Shown: positions 8,043-17,525, numbered from the stretch's first letter. The stretch: 64,000 bases of DNA from Proteocatella sp041738345 (GCA_041738345.1 JBGSPX010000016.1:21396-85395), one strand, 5' to 3'. The notes: a model not told the origin generated them from the sequence alone. Numbers and translations: made by a program.

Positions 8043-8603
8043 TTAATATATATTTGTTTCGGTTACTATAATATCCATAGCTACATCATTTTCTTGAGTA
8101 GGCACTTTATCTACTAAATATTTTTCTCTACAAAGTACTACTTTTAAAAAACTTTGATTGCTTAAATATCTATCATAATATCCCGCACCTTTTCCTATTC
8201 GATTTTTATTTTTATCGCATGCAGTTGCCGGTATTATTGCAAGCTCAATATCTTCAGGTTTTATAGTTTCACAATATGATTTAGGTTCTTCTATATTATA
8301 ATACCCTTTTTCTAAATCTTCTAAGCTTTTGATTCTATATACTTTCATATTATTTTTTGATTCACATTTTGGAACTCCTACTATTTTTCCCATAGAAAGC
8401 AATTTTTTTATTATTTCTTTAGTATCTATTTCATCTTCCATTGAAACAAAGCAAAATATTGTCTTTGCCTCCATCACTTCATTCAACGTCATTAACTGTT
8501 CTTCTATTAGTTTATCCGAAGTTTCTACTTCTTCTTTAGTCATAAATTCTTTGATTTGTTTTATTTTTTCTCGTAATTCTTTTTTTTCTATTATAATGCT
8601 CAT
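8043..8603 (-). CDS. 5-formyltetrahydrofolate cyclo-ligase
   Basis: The protein has about 186 residues from ATG at 8603, which has AGGAG seven bases upstream; the longer frame to 8633 lacks this. It converts 5-formyl-THF to 5,10-methenyl-THF with ATP. The signature IGKGAGYYDRYL is at about residues 134-145, with IPATACDKNKNR before it. Length matches the family. It lies in the same direction as glmM but beyond glmM's terminator, so it starts its own transcript with the ykvA-like gene. Confidence 0.9.
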   Translation of the reverse strand: MSIIIEKKELREKIKQIKEFMTKEEVETSDKLIEEQLMTLNEVMEAKTIFCFVSMEDEIDTKEIIKKLLSMGKIVGVPKCESKNNMKVYRIKSLEDLEKGYYNIEEPKSYCETIKPEDIELAIIPATACDKNKNRIGKGAGYYDRYLSNQSFLKVVLCREKYLVDKVPTQENDVAMDIIVTETNIY

Positions 8604-8682
8604 AAAATGCTCCTTTCTTATATCTAAGTCCATCTAAGATTTTTGATATTCTAATTTTATCATAAATATGTATTTTTATACA

Positions 8683-8712
8683 AAAAAGTAGAGACAATAA
8701 GTCTCTACTTTT
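8683..8712 (-). terminator. Terminator after glmM
   Basis: A 12-13-pair stem (AAAAGTAGAGAC / GTCTCTACTTTT) with loop AATAA is symmetrical, so it can end transcripts in both directions. It lies just after the glmM stop. Confidence 0.9.
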
Positions 8713-8717
8713 TATTT

Positions 8718-10076
8718 TTAGCCCAATCTAGCTTCTATCATATCAGCTAATTCTCTTGCCATATTTGATATTTGGTCTTTATCTTGACCTTCTATCATTA
8801 CTCTCACTAATGGTTCTGTTCCTGAAGGTCTTATTAGTACTCTTCCTTTTTGATCCATTTTTTCTTCAAGTAATGTTATTTCTTTTTTTATTTCAGAATC
8901 TGTCATATATGCATTTTTATTCTCGTTTTTAACTTTCGCATTGATTAAAACTTGTGGATATACTTCCATAACTTTAGATAACTCTGAAAGTTTATTTTTA
9001 CTCGAATTAAGTATGCTGCATAGTATAAGTGACGATAAAACTCCGTCTCCTGTTGTGTTGTAGTCTAGAAATATCATATGACCTGACTGTTCTCCACCTA
9101 AAGAGTAATCATTTGCTAGCATATTTTCAAGAACATATCTATCTCCTACCGAAGTAACTTCTAAATCTATTCCTTCTTTTTTAGCCGCAATATGAAGTCC
9201 TAGGTTACTCATTACTGTGACTACAAGCTTATTTGATTTCAGCTTGCCTTTGGATTTTAAATGTTTGGCACATATCAGCATTATTTTGTCGCCATCCACT
9301 ATTTTTCCATTTTCATCTACAGCAATAAGTCTATCCGCATCACCATCATAAGCAAGACCTATATCTGATTTTGACTTTATGACAGTTTCACAAAGATTTT
9401 CAGGATGTGTTGACCCACATTTTTTATTTATATTTGTGCCATCTGGATTGTCGGATATAACATTTATCGTTGCTCCAAGTTTCTTAAATACATTTGGAGC
9501 CACTTGATATGCTGCACCATTTGCACAATCTAGTGAAACCGTAAGTCCTTTTAAATCTATATCTATTGATTTTACTAAAAAGTCTTCGTATTCTCTGACA
9601 TAATTTTCATTAAAAACCCTAGTCCCTAAATTTTCGTGAGATATATGAGTATCAATTTTACTCATATCCGCAAGATATTCTTCTATTTCAAGTTCAATAG
9701 CATCGTCTAATTTTAATCCTAGTGAATTAAAAAATTTTATGCCATTATATTCCATAGGATTATGAGATGCTGATATAACTATTCCTGCATCGGCTCTATG
9801 TTTTTTTGTCAAGTACGCTATTGCAGGAGTTGGTGCTACACCTATATCTATTACATCTCCCCCTACACTCATTACACCTGCTGCTATTGCACAAGAGAGC
9901 ATATCTTTTGATATTCTAGTGTCCGAGCCTACAAATACAGTAGTTTTTCCATCCTTATTTTTGCTATGCTTTTGGAGAACATGTGCTCCTGCTCGTCCAA
10001 GCTTAAATGCCAATTCTGGAGTAAGTTCGACATTAGCTATTCCTCTTACTCCATCTGTTCCAAAATATTTTCTCAT
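8718..10076 (-). CDS. glmM: Phosphoglucosamine mutase GlmM
   Basis: This 452-residue enzyme interconverts glucosamine-6-phosphate and glucosamine-1-phosphate for peptidoglycan precursors. The phosphoserine loop GIVISASHNPMEYNG is near residue 96-110, the metal loop AYDGDADR near 243-250, the sugar-binding GGEQSGH near 328, and the phosphate-binding RPSGTEPLVRVM near 413-425. Firmicutes usually carry cdaA-cdaR-glmM together. Here glmM lies on the same strand as cdaA-cdaR but is separated from them by seven energy-metabolism genes. Confidence 0.97.
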   Translation of the reverse strand: MRKYFGTDGVRGIANVELTPELAFKLGRAGAHVLQKHSKNKDGKTTVFVGSDTRISKDMLSCAIAAGVMSVGGDVIDIGVAPTPAIAYLTKKHRADAGIVISASHNPMEYNGIKFFNSLGLKLDDAIELEIEEYLADMSKIDTHISHENLGTRVFNENYVREYEDFLVKSIDIDLKGLTVSLDCANGAAYQVAPNVFKKLGATINVISDNPDGTNINKKCGSTHPENLCETVIKSKSDIGLAYDGDADRLIAVDENGKIVDGDKIMLICAKHLKSKGKLKSNKLVVTVMSNLGLHIAAKKEGIDLEVTSVGDRYVLENMLANDYSLGGEQSGHMIFLDYNTTGDGVLSSLILCSILNSSKNKLSELSKVMEVYPQVLINAKVKNENKNAYMTDSEIKKEITLLEEKMDQKGRVLIRPSGTEPLVRVMIEGQDKDQISNMARELADMIEARLG

Positions 10077-10100
10077 ATCAAACTAATTTCCTTTGCTTTT

Positions 10101-10124
10101 ATAATAATGGTTCTTCATTATTAT
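10101..10124. terminator. AT-rich hairpin between oxidoreductase and glmM genes
   Basis: ATAATAATG and CATTATTAT form a nine-pair stem with a six-base loop. There is no clear T-tract on the minus strand, so it may only attenuate transcription or stabilise the upstream message. Confidence 0.4.
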
Positions 10125-10145
10125 AATGCATAATGTAAAATTTTA

Positions 10146-10682
10146 CTATATACTTTCTCCACCTTTTACAAGTGCATCTCTGTTTTGTGGTATAAATTTC
10201 TCTTTTGATGGTCCAAAAACTTTCTTAAATGCTTCAAGTATAGCTTCTATATCAACAATAGACATAGATTTTAATAGTGCTCCAAGCATTACAAGGTTCG
10301 CTGCTTTTGCATTTCCTATTTCTTTAGCTAGTTCATTGGCATCTATATAGTGTACTTCTACATCTGTTCTCTCTACCTTTTTTGTTATAAGTGAAGAGTT
10401 TATAAATATTTTTCCACCTGGTTTTACATCATTTTCAAATTTTATAAGTGAAGGAAGATTCATAATTATAGCTACATCAGCATCATTTGTGATTATTGGA
10501 GAACTTATTTCTTCATCAGATACAGTAACTGCACAGTTTGCAGTTCCCCCTCTCATCTCTGGACCATATGATGGAAGCCATGAAACATTTTTTCCTTCTA
10601 TCATTCCAGCGTAAGCAAGAAGCTGTCCCATAGACATTACTCCTTGTCCACCAAATCCTGCACATATTATTTTATTCTCCAT
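10146..10682 (-). CDS. 2-oxoacid:ferredoxin oxidoreductase, gamma subunit
   Basis: This 178-residue subunit of the KorC/VorC type opens with IICAGFGGQGVMSMGQLLA and continues SYGPEMRGGTANCAVTVSD, the usual gamma-subunit pattern. With the delta, alpha and beta subunits upstream it makes a complete 2-oxoacid oxidoreductase that decarboxylates branched-chain 2-oxoacids to acyl-CoA and reduces ferredoxin. One base separates it from the beta gene. Substrate choice (branched-chain, from the ptb/buk neighbours) is inference. Confidence 0.92.
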   Translation of the reverse strand: MENKIICAGFGGQGVMSMGQLLAYAGMIEGKNVSWLPSYGPEMRGGTANCAVTVSDEEISSPIITNDADVAIIMNLPSLIKFENDVKPGGKIFINSSLITKKVERTDVEVHYIDANELAKEIGNAKAANLVMLGALLKSMSIVDIEAILEAFKKVFGPSKEKFIPQNRDALVKGGESI

Positions 10683-10683
10683 G

Positions 10684-11430
10684 CTATTTCGCCTCCTCTA
10701 CATTTTTGAAGTTTCCTAGTGGATAGTATGGTATCATATTATCTCTTAACCACTGAAGTGAATCTACTGGAGAGAATCCCCAGTTTGTAGGACATGTAGA
10801 AAGTACTTCAACTAATGAGAATCCTAATCCTGCTTTTTGAACTTCAAAAGCTTTTCTTATAGCAGTCTTTGCTTTTCTTACGTTTGCTGGAGTGTCTACT
10901 GTAACTCTTTCTACGTATACAGCTCCATCTAAAGTTGAAATAAGCTCTGATACTCTTATAGGGAATCCGTTTTTAACTGGATCTCTTCCATCTTGACTTG
11001 TAGTACTTTTTTGTCCTACTAGTGTAGTTGGAGCCATTTGTCCGCCTGTCATTCCATATATTGCATTATTAACAAATATAGTTGTTATTTTTTCACCTCT
11101 AGCTGCAGCATGTACTATTTCTGCCATACCAATAGATGCTAAGTCTCCGTCTCCTTGATACGTAAATACTGTATTTTCTGGACGTACTCTTTTTATTGCA
11201 GTTCCAACTGCTGGTGCTCTTCCGTGTGCAGCTTCTTGCATATCACAATTAAAGTAGTTATATGCTAATACTGAACATCCTACTGGTGCAACTCCTACTG
11301 TTTGGCCTAATAACTCCATCTCTTCAAGTACTTCAGCAACAAGTCTATGGATTATACCATGTGTACATCCTGGACAGTAATGCGTTGTTACGTCTGTTAG
11401 ACCTTGTGTTCTTTTGAATACTACTGTCAT
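10684..11430 (-). CDS. 2-oxoacid:ferredoxin oxidoreductase, beta (TPP) subunit
   Basis: This 248-residue thiamine-pyrophosphate-binding subunit has HYCPGCTHGIIHRL near residues 17-30 and the TPP/Mg motif GDGDLASIG near 94-102, followed by NNAIYGMTGGQMAPTT. The stop of the alpha gene touches this start, so the two are translationally coupled. Confidence 0.93.
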   Translation of the reverse strand: MTVVFKRTQGLTDVTTHYCPGCTHGIIHRLVAEVLEEMELLGQTVGVAPVGCSVLAYNYFNCDMQEAAHGRAPAVGTAIKRVRPENTVFTYQGDGDLASIGMAEIVHAAARGEKITTIFVNNAIYGMTGGQMAPTTLVGQKSTTSQDGRDPVKNGFPIRVSELISTLDGAVYVERVTVDTPANVRKAKTAIRKAFEVQKAGLGFSLVEVLSTCPTNWGFSPVDSLQWLRDNMIPYYPLGNFKNVEEAK

Positions 11431-12485
11431 TATTTTGTACCTCCTATTAGTTCTCTTGCTTTTTCTACTATTTGCATAGGATCTGGAACCATTCCGCCAG
11501 CTCTTCCTACAAAATGTACTGGTATTTTACATTCTACCGCAAGTTTTACATCATCTACCATCTGTCCCATACTCATTTCTGAACAGATTATATGTTTTGC
11601 TTTTATATTTTCAAAAGCTTTATTTGGATATGGCCATAAAGTTTTAAGTCTTATAAGACCTGCTTTTACGCCTTCTTTTCTTAATTGGTTAACTGCATTT
11701 TTTGCTATTCTTGAAGTAGTTCCATAAGCAACCATAACTACATCTGCATCTTCTACCATATAGTTTTCAAATCTTGCTTCATTTGCTTCTATAGCTTTAT
11801 ATTTAGCATCTAATCTTAAGTTATGTTGCTCAAGTACGTTTGAATCTAGGTAAAGTGAATTTACGATATTTGGTTTTCTTACTCCACCTGTTCCAGTTGT
11901 TGCCCAAGTTTTTTCAGGTAATTCTCTTGGTGCAGGTTTTCTGAATTCTACTGGCTCCATCATTTGTCCAATCATTCCATCACCTACAACAAGAACTGGT
12001 GTTCTATAGTATTCAGCTACATCAAATGCTTCTTGAACCATATCTACTGCTTCTTGGATTGAAGCTGGAGCATAAACGATATGTCTGTAGTCTCCATTTC
12101 CTCCACCTTTTGTAGACATATAGTAGTCTGCTTGAGATGGCTGGATACTTCCTAATCCTGGGCCACCTCTCATCATGTTTACTATAACTGCTGGAAGCTC
12201 TGCTCCTGCTATATATGTTATACCTTCTTGCTTAAGTGAGATTCCTGGTGATGAAGACGAAGTCATTGCTCTTGCGCCTGCGCCTGCTGCTCCATAAATC
12301 ATGTTTATAGCTGAGATTTCTGATTCAGATTGAATAAATACTCCTCCAACTTTTGGAAGTTCTTTAGACATATATTCTGGTATTTCATTTTGTGGGGTTA
12401 TTGGATATCCTGCAAAAAATCTACAGCCTGCTTCTATTGCAGCTTTACCAATAGCTTCATTCCCCTTCATAAGTACTTTTGCCAT
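11430..12485 (-). CDS. 2-oxoacid:ferredoxin oxidoreductase, alpha subunit (VorB-like)
   Basis: This 351-residue subunit begins MKGNEAIGKAAIEAGCRFF and contains GYPITPQNEIPEYMS, the typical start of VorB/KorA alpha chains. ALTSSSSPGISLKQEG-type and GPGLGSIQPSQADY motifs follow. It is often annotated as 3-methyl-2-oxobutanoate dehydrogenase subunit VorB. Strong ribosome site GGAGGAAT. It lies 11 bases after the ferredoxin-like delta gene. Confidence 0.92.
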   Translation of the reverse strand: MAKVLMKGNEAIGKAAIEAGCRFFAGYPITPQNEIPEYMSKELPKVGGVFIQSESEISAINMIYGAAGAGARAMTSSSSPGISLKQEGITYIAGAELPAVIVNMMRGGPGLGSIQPSQADYYMSTKGGGNGDYRHIVYAPASIQEAVDMVQEAFDVAEYYRTPVLVVGDGMIGQMMEPVEFRKPAPRELPEKTWATTGTGGVRKPNIVNSLYLDSNVLEQHNLRLDAKYKAIEANEARFENYMVEDADVVMVAYGTTSRIAKNAVNQLRKEGVKAGLIRLKTLWPYPNKAFENIKAKHIICSEMSMGQMVDDVKLAVECKIPVHFVGRAGGMVPDPMQIVEKARELIGGTK

Positions 12486-12496
12486 CGTTATTCCTC

Positions 12497-12712
12497 CTAA
12501 AATCTTTCTACTGTAATTACACTATCTGGACACATAAGTGCACAACTTGCACAACCAATACATTTTTCTGCATCATTAACTGATGCCACATTATAACCTT
12601 TGTCGTTTATTACTGAATTGTCCAAAAATACTATTTTCACAGGACATGCAGTTACACATAGGCCACAACCTTTGCAACGTTCTTGATCAAATATAACTTT
12701 TCCCTTTGCCAT
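12497..12712 (-). CDS. 4Fe-4S ferredoxin-like delta subunit
   Basis: This 71-residue protein has two complete C-x2-C-x2-C-x3-CP motifs (CKGCGLCVTACPVK and CIGCASCALMCPDS), giving two 4Fe-4S clusters. It carries electrons from the oxidoreductase to ferredoxin. First gene of the delta-alpha-beta-gamma set, 50 bases after the P-loop ATPase gene. Confidence 0.93.
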   Translation of the reverse strand: MAKGKVIFDQERCKGCGLCVTACPVKIVFLDNSVINDKGYNVASVNDAEKCIGCASCALMCPDSVITVERF

Positions 12713-12762
12713 CGTAATTCCTCCTATAAATTTTTATTAAAAATAGCCTTTGGCTAATTTAA

Positions 12763-13497
12763 TCACATCCAGTCTTCTCTCATAATCATACTTATCGGCA
12801 TAATCATATCAGAAACTTCATTTTCAGTTAATCCCTTATCGAATTCAGAATATTTTAAATTGTGTGAAACCGTTTTCCTAAGTTCCTCTTTTTTATCCCA
12901 ATAAGTAACATATCTTATTGGGATGCCTGTTTGCTTTTGAACTTCTTTTACCAATAATATTCCTTGCTCTATGTCTTCGGCTTCTGTGTCTCTTAACAAA
13001 TGAGTATTGCTTATTAAACCTGTAACTTTTAAGTTACTTCTGTATTCTATATCTCTTATATATTCAATTACTTTTTCTGCTTCATTTGTATATTCTCGGT
13101 TCCTGTTTATTACCATAAACATGTCATACTCATACTTTTGTATATCACTACTCATTCTGCCAAGTACACGAGCCCCCACATCATCTCCACCTACATCTAT
13201 GATGTATTCATATCTATCATCATAGATAGGTTTCATTAAGTCTGGTGCTAATGCTGGAAGATCTAAGGAACTATTTTTTAATATACTAGAAAAAGATTCT
13301 ATATTATAACCATTTAACAAGTCTTCTTTTTCTCTAGATCTAAAATATGGATTTACCACATCTATATCTGCAATTGCTACTTTTCTTGTCGAGCCTAATT
13401 CTTGTGAAAGTTTTATTGCATAATTTACAGCAAATTCAGTTTTTCCACTGCCGTAATGTCCTACAATAATTCTTATTCGCTTATCGTTCATCAGCAT
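12763..13497 (-). CDS. P-loop ATPase of unknown function in the ptb-buk-oxidoreductase operon
   Basis: This 244-residue cytosolic protein has Walker A GHYGSGKTEFAVNYA near residues 13-27, and a switch-like DIDVVNPYFRSRE near 44-56, then DVGGDDVGARVLG, as in SIMIBI/MinD-type ATPases. It lacks cysteine clusters. It lies between buk and the ferredoxin subunit, nine bases after buk, in one operon, so a maturation, cofactor or regulatory role in 2-oxoacid oxidation is possible but unproven. ATG with AGAGGT upstream. Confidence 0.75.
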   Translation of the reverse strand: MLMNDKRIRIIVGHYGSGKTEFAVNYAIKLSQELGSTRKVAIADIDVVNPYFRSREKEDLLNGYNIESFSSILKNSSLDLPALAPDLMKPIYDDRYEYIIDVGGDDVGARVLGRMSSDIQKYEYDMFMVINRNREYTNEAEKVIEYIRDIEYRSNLKVTGLISNTHLLRDTEAEDIEQGILLVKEVQKQTGIPIRYVTYWDKKEELRKTVSHNLKYSEFDKGLTENEVSDMIMPISMIMREDWM

Positions 13498-13506
13498 TTT
13501 TTACCT

Positions 13507-14592
13507 CTACTTGTTTGCTCCTACATAAACCTTCGGAGCTTCTTCTTTATTAAGTACTCTAAGTGCTCCTTCAGCAAGTGCTATCATCTCATCTTCTCCC
13601 GGATATACAACTACTTCCGCAAGTTTTGAAACTCTTTCCTTTATCCAGCTAGTCATCATATCTGAGTATGCAATTCCACCTGTAAGGATTATTGCATCTA
13701 CTTCGCATTTTAATACTGCTACACTTGCAGCTATATCTTTTGCTACTTGATATGCCATAGCTTTATATATTAATTCAGCTTTTTGATCTCCATTTTCTAT
13801 AAGCGTCTCAACTTCTCTAGCATCATTTGTATTTAAATATGCTACAAGTCCGCCATTTCCTTTTATTCTCTTTTTAAGGTAATCTTTAGTGTGGTTTCCA
13901 TCAAAACAAAGATTTATAAGTTGTCCTACTGGAAGACTTCCTGATCTCTCTGGTGAAAATGCACCTTCTCCATCTAAAGCATTGTTTACATCGATTACTC
14001 TTCCTTTTTCATGAGCACCAACTGATACTCCTCCACCTAGATGAGCTACTATTACATTTACTTCATTATAATTTTTTCCTATACTTTTTGCATATCTTCT
14101 TGCAACTGCTTTTTGATTTAATGCATGGAATATAGATTTTCTTTCGATTTCTGGTATACCTGATATTCTAGCTATATCATCCATTTCATCTACCACAACT
14201 GGATCTACTATAAAAGCTGGTACTACTGCCATATCTGCAATTTCTTTTGCAATTATGCCTCCAAGATTTGAAGCATGCTCTCCTTGAACTCCTTTTGCAA
14301 GATCTTCAAGCATAGTTTCATTTACTTCATAAGTTCCACCTTCCATAGGCATAAGCAGTCCGCCTCTTCCAACAATTGCATCGAAGCTGTGTGGACTAAT
14401 TCCTACTTCTACAAGTGATTCTATTATCACTTCTTTTCTAAAAGATTTTTGAGCTGATACACTCTCATATTTTTGAATTTCTTCATTTGAATGTCTAAGT
14501 GTTTTCTCCATTATAAGGTTTTCATTTGAGAAAACTGCTATCTTTGTTGAGGTCGAACCTGGATTAATTGCTAAAACTTTGTACTCTTTCAT
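13507..14592 (-). CDS. buk: Butyrate (branched-chain fatty acid) kinase
   Basis: The protein has about 361 residues from ATG at 14592; GGAGG lies just upstream, and the longer frame to 14604 runs into that site. It transfers phosphate from butyryl- or isobutyryl-phosphate to ADP. ASKHA-fold motifs: LAINPGSTSTKIAVF at the N-terminus, VAHLGGGVSVGAH near 190, and ILTGGIAYSD near 310. With ptb next to it and the 2-oxoacid oxidoreductase downstream, it completes ATP formation from branched-chain amino acids. Confidence 0.95.
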   Translation of the reverse strand: MKEYKVLAINPGSTSTKIAVFSNENLIMEKTLRHSNEEIQKYESVSAQKSFRKEVIIESLVEVGISPHSFDAIVGRGGLLMPMEGGTYEVNETMLEDLAKGVQGEHASNLGGIIAKEIADMAVVPAFIVDPVVVDEMDDIARISGIPEIERKSIFHALNQKAVARRYAKSIGKNYNEVNVIVAHLGGGVSVGAHEKGRVIDVNNALDGEGAFSPERSGSLPVGQLINLCFDGNHTKDYLKKRIKGNGGLVAYLNTNDAREVETLIENGDQKAELIYKAMAYQVAKDIAASVAVLKCEVDAIILTGGIAYSDMMTSWIKERVSKLAEVVVYPGEDEMIALAEGALRVLNKEEAPKVYVGANK

Positions 14593-14610
14593 GTTTTCCT
14601 CCAATATATA

Positions 14611-15513
14611 TTAGAATTTATTTGAGTATAGTACAGCAAGTGCTATAGAATACATTTTAGTTTCTTCTGAATCTGCTCTAGATGTTAAAACTATAGGTTT
14701 TGATGCTCCAAGTATTATTCCTGCAATTTTTGATTTTGAAAAATAAGAAATCGCTTTGTAAAGTACATTTCCAGCTTCAATATCTGGAACTAGTAATACA
14801 TCACATTTTCCTGCAATTGGATCTTTTATGCCTTTATGATGTGCTGCTTCTTCACTTACTGCGTTATCAAGTGCAAATGGTCCACCAATTATACAATCTA
14901 CAATTTCGCCATTTTTATTCATATCAACTAAAGCTTGTGCTTCAACTGTTGCAGGCATTTTTTCATCTACTTTTTCTTTTGCACAAATTACGCCTACCTT
15001 TGGGCATTCTATTTCAAGTGACTGTGCTAATTTAACAACATTTCTTACTATAGCTGCTTTTGCATTTACATCTGGGCTTATATTCATAGCTGCATCTGTA
15101 ACAAACATTAATCTGTCATATCCTGGAATTTCACAAACCGCGGCGTGGCTTATTGGACTACCAGTTCTAAGTGTAAGTTCCTTATTAAGTACAGCTTTTA
15201 AAACTACTGATGTATCTACAAGACCTTTCATAAGTATGTCTGCTTTTCCATCAGAAACAAGTTTTGCAGCAAGCTTTGAAGCCTCTACATTATCTTTTTC
15301 GTCTATTATATCATATTTGTTAATATCTATGCCTAGATTTGTGCAAATTTTTGTAATTTCTTCTTTATTTCCTACTAATGTGGCATTTGCAATACCTGCA
15401 ACGTTAGCCATATCTACAGATTTTAATACATCTTCATCTTGCGCACATGCTACTGCAATCCTTCTAGGCCCTGCACTTTTAGCTTTTTGCATTATTTCTT
15501 GAAAATTTTTCAT
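14611..15513 (-). CDS. ptb: Phosphate butyryltransferase
   Basis: This 300-residue enzyme of the phosphate acetyl/butyryltransferase family turns acyl-CoA plus phosphate into acyl-phosphate. Visible blocks: GPRRIAVACAQDEDVL near residue 15-30, DILMKGLVDTSVVLKAVL near 107-124, RLMFVTDAAMN near 154, and GIILGASKPIVLTSRAD near 263-279. AGGAGG precedes ATG. It lies 18 bases upstream of buk. Confidence 0.95.
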   Translation of the reverse strand: MKNFQEIMQKAKSAGPRRIAVACAQDEDVLKSVDMANVAGIANATLVGNKEEITKICTNLGIDINKYDIIDEKDNVEASKLAAKLVSDGKADILMKGLVDTSVVLKAVLNKELTLRTGSPISHAAVCEIPGYDRLMFVTDAAMNISPDVNAKAAIVRNVVKLAQSLEIECPKVGVICAKEKVDEKMPATVEAQALVDMNKNGEIVDCIIGGPFALDNAVSEEAAHHKGIKDPIAGKCDVLLVPDIEAGNVLYKAISYFSKSKIAGIILGASKPIVLTSRADSEETKMYSIALAVLYSNKF

Positions 15514-15522
15514 TTTTTCCTC

Positions 15523-16716
15523 CTAATTATTCTTTGGTAAATTTATTACATCAGGGGTTACCTTAATGCTTGCAATTGGAACATCTATTTTATATGACAG
15601 TTTATATTCTTCTTTTTGAGAATAATTGTCTATAAACAAAGTTATTTTTTTACTTTCTATTAAGTCTTTATACTCTTGACCTGCAAATAATTTTATTTCT
15701 AATGATTCTGGAAGTTTTTCCTTTAAATTTTCTACTTCATAAGTGCCTAAGAATTTGACATCTTCCTTTGGAATAGATAAATCATATTGAATTATTTTGT
15801 CGTCTAAAGGAACTACTTTTATTTTATTATCTGATAGTTTTAAACCCTCAATATTTTCTAATGGATATAAGAGTCCATCTGTAATATTAAAATTACTTAT
15901 TTTTATAGGTTTTGTTTTTATACTTTCAATTTTATTAACTAGGCTTTCTCTTCCTTGTATCTCAATCATCTTAATTTCTGATTCAAATGAACTATTTTTA
16001 ATAACTTTATTCTCTGAATTAACAAATACTAACTCAATTGGAACAGACTTAATTTTATCTACAGAGACATCTACTATTATATTTGCATCTCTTACGGTTA
16101 CGCCTTCTACCACATGACCTTTGGAATCTACTGGTATCAAGTTTACCTTGGAGCTAAAATCACTATTTTGATTTTCTAATTTTATTTTAGCTAATAAGTT
16201 ATTTACTTTTTCAACTTGACTTTGAGGTCCTTCGACATAAAGTTTATTTCTATTTGGGATTATCTCTCTAACTACGTAGCCATTTTGAAGTTCTCCTTCT
16301 GTTTCTAAATATACATCTTTCAAACTCACTAAAGACTTCTCTAAAATAACCTCAATTTTTTCTGGAACTACACTGTATTCAATTTCTCTTGGAGTATCTA
16401 ACACTATAGTCATAGTATTCGTTCCTATTGTAGGGTCGTATATTTCACCTTTTGGTTTTACTCCATTTCTTATATATTCATTCAAGGTAGAGCGCTTTGC
16501 TCGAAAATCAATTTTTGCATTAAAATTTTGTCCATACGCGAAAGTCAATCCATCATCTCTTATTTCATCTATATTAACTATGCTTTCTATAGGTATGCTT
16601 TCAAAACTTCTTATAACTATGGGGTCTACTTCTGACATTACATAAATCCACATTATAAATGCAAACATAAATGAAAATATTTTTATCTTTAAATTCGCTT
16701 TAAACTTTCTCTGCAT
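15523..16716 (-). CDS. cdaR: YbbR-domain protein CdaR, c-di-AMP synthase regulator
   Basis: This 397-residue protein has one N-terminal membrane helix (KIFSFMFAFIMWIYVMSEVDP, about residues 10-30) followed by several YbbR repeats outside the membrane (e.g. VYLETEGELQNGYVVREI and LYVEGPQSQVEKV). In Firmicutes it binds and modulates CdaA. It follows cdaA by two bases, the usual arrangement. The next gene is ptb instead of the usual glmM. Confidence 0.9.
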   Translation of the reverse strand: MQRKFKANLKIKIFSFMFAFIMWIYVMSEVDPIVIRSFESIPIESIVNIDEIRDDGLTFAYGQNFNAKIDFRAKRSTLNEYIRNGVKPKGEIYDPTIGTNTMTIVLDTPREIEYSVVPEKIEVILEKSLVSLKDVYLETEGELQNGYVVREIIPNRNKLYVEGPQSQVEKVNNLLAKIKLENQNSDFSSKVNLIPVDSKGHVVEGVTVRDANIIVDVSVDKIKSVPIELVFVNSENKVIKNSSFESEIKMIEIQGRESLVNKIESIKTKPIKISNFNITDGLLYPLENIEGLKLSDNKIKVVPLDDKIIQYDLSIPKEDVKFLGTYEVENLKEKLPESLEIKLFAGQEYKDLIESKKITLFIDNYSQKEEYKLSYKIDVPIASIKVTPDVINLPKNN

Positions 16717-16718
16717 AT

Positions 16719-17525
16719 CTATTCACCACCTCTTCTAAAGAATTTTCTCTCTTCAGATCTTTTTAGATGTTTTTTCAGATATATTTCTAGGTCTTCTTGA
16801 GATAAATTTTTAAAAAGTTTTCCATTTTCTGCAATAGATATTGCTCCCGTTTCTTCAGAAACTACAAGGGACACACAATCTGATTTTTCACTTATTCCAA
16901 GTGCCGCTCTGTGTCTCGTTCCAACTTCTTGATTCAATTTATTATTTTCAGTTAATGGCAAAAAGCATCCTGCTGCCATAACTCTATCGCCTCTTATTAC
17001 AACCGCCCCATCATGAAGTGGCGTATTTGGTATAAATACATTTATTAAAAGTTGCTTACTTAATTTTGCATCTACTATAGTCCCTGTATGAATTATTTCA
17101 TTTAATCCAGTTTCTCTTTCAAATACAATCAGTGCTCCAATTTCACTTTTTGAAAGCGAACTTGCTGTCTGAACTATCTCTAAGATTATATTATCATAAT
17201 CTAAGCTACCATCCATATTTGATTTCACTAAAAACTTTGTTCTTCCTATATGTTCAAGTGCTCTTCTAAGCTCTGGCTGAAACACTATTAAAAGTGCTAT
17301 AAGCCCTACTGTCATAGTATTTTTTAAAATCCAGTGAATAACTTGAAACTGCATCAGTTCTGAGATTTTACTGGTTAAAAGCAGTATTACAATTCCTTTA
17401 ACTAATTGCTCTGCACGTGTTTCTTTTATTAATAAATATACATTATAAAAAACATATGCTACAATGGATATATCTATTATGTCAAAAACACTTATATTCA
17501 TAATAATATCTTTTAATTCCCACAT
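16719..17525 (-). CDS. cdaA: Diadenylate cyclase CdaA
   Basis: This 268-residue membrane enzyme makes c-di-AMP from two ATP. Three N-terminal hydrophobic helices (about 10-90) precede the DAC domain, with the catalytic DGA in LHDGAVVIRG near residue 173 and RHR in GTRHRAALG near 205. ATG lies behind a GGGGGTGG site. First gene of the long minus-strand transcript. Confidence 0.95.
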   Translation of the reverse strand: MWELKDIIMNISVFDIIDISIVAYVFYNVYLLIKETRAEQLVKGIVILLLTSKISELMQFQVIHWILKNTMTVGLIALLIVFQPELRRALEHIGRTKFLVKSNMDGSLDYDNIILEIVQTASSLSKSEIGALIVFERETGLNEIIHTGTIVDAKLSKQLLINVFIPNTPLHDGAVVIRGDRVMAAGCFLPLTENNKLNQEVGTRHRAALGISEKSDCVSLVVSEETGAISIAENGKLFKNLSQEDLEIYLKKHLKRSEERKFFRRGGE

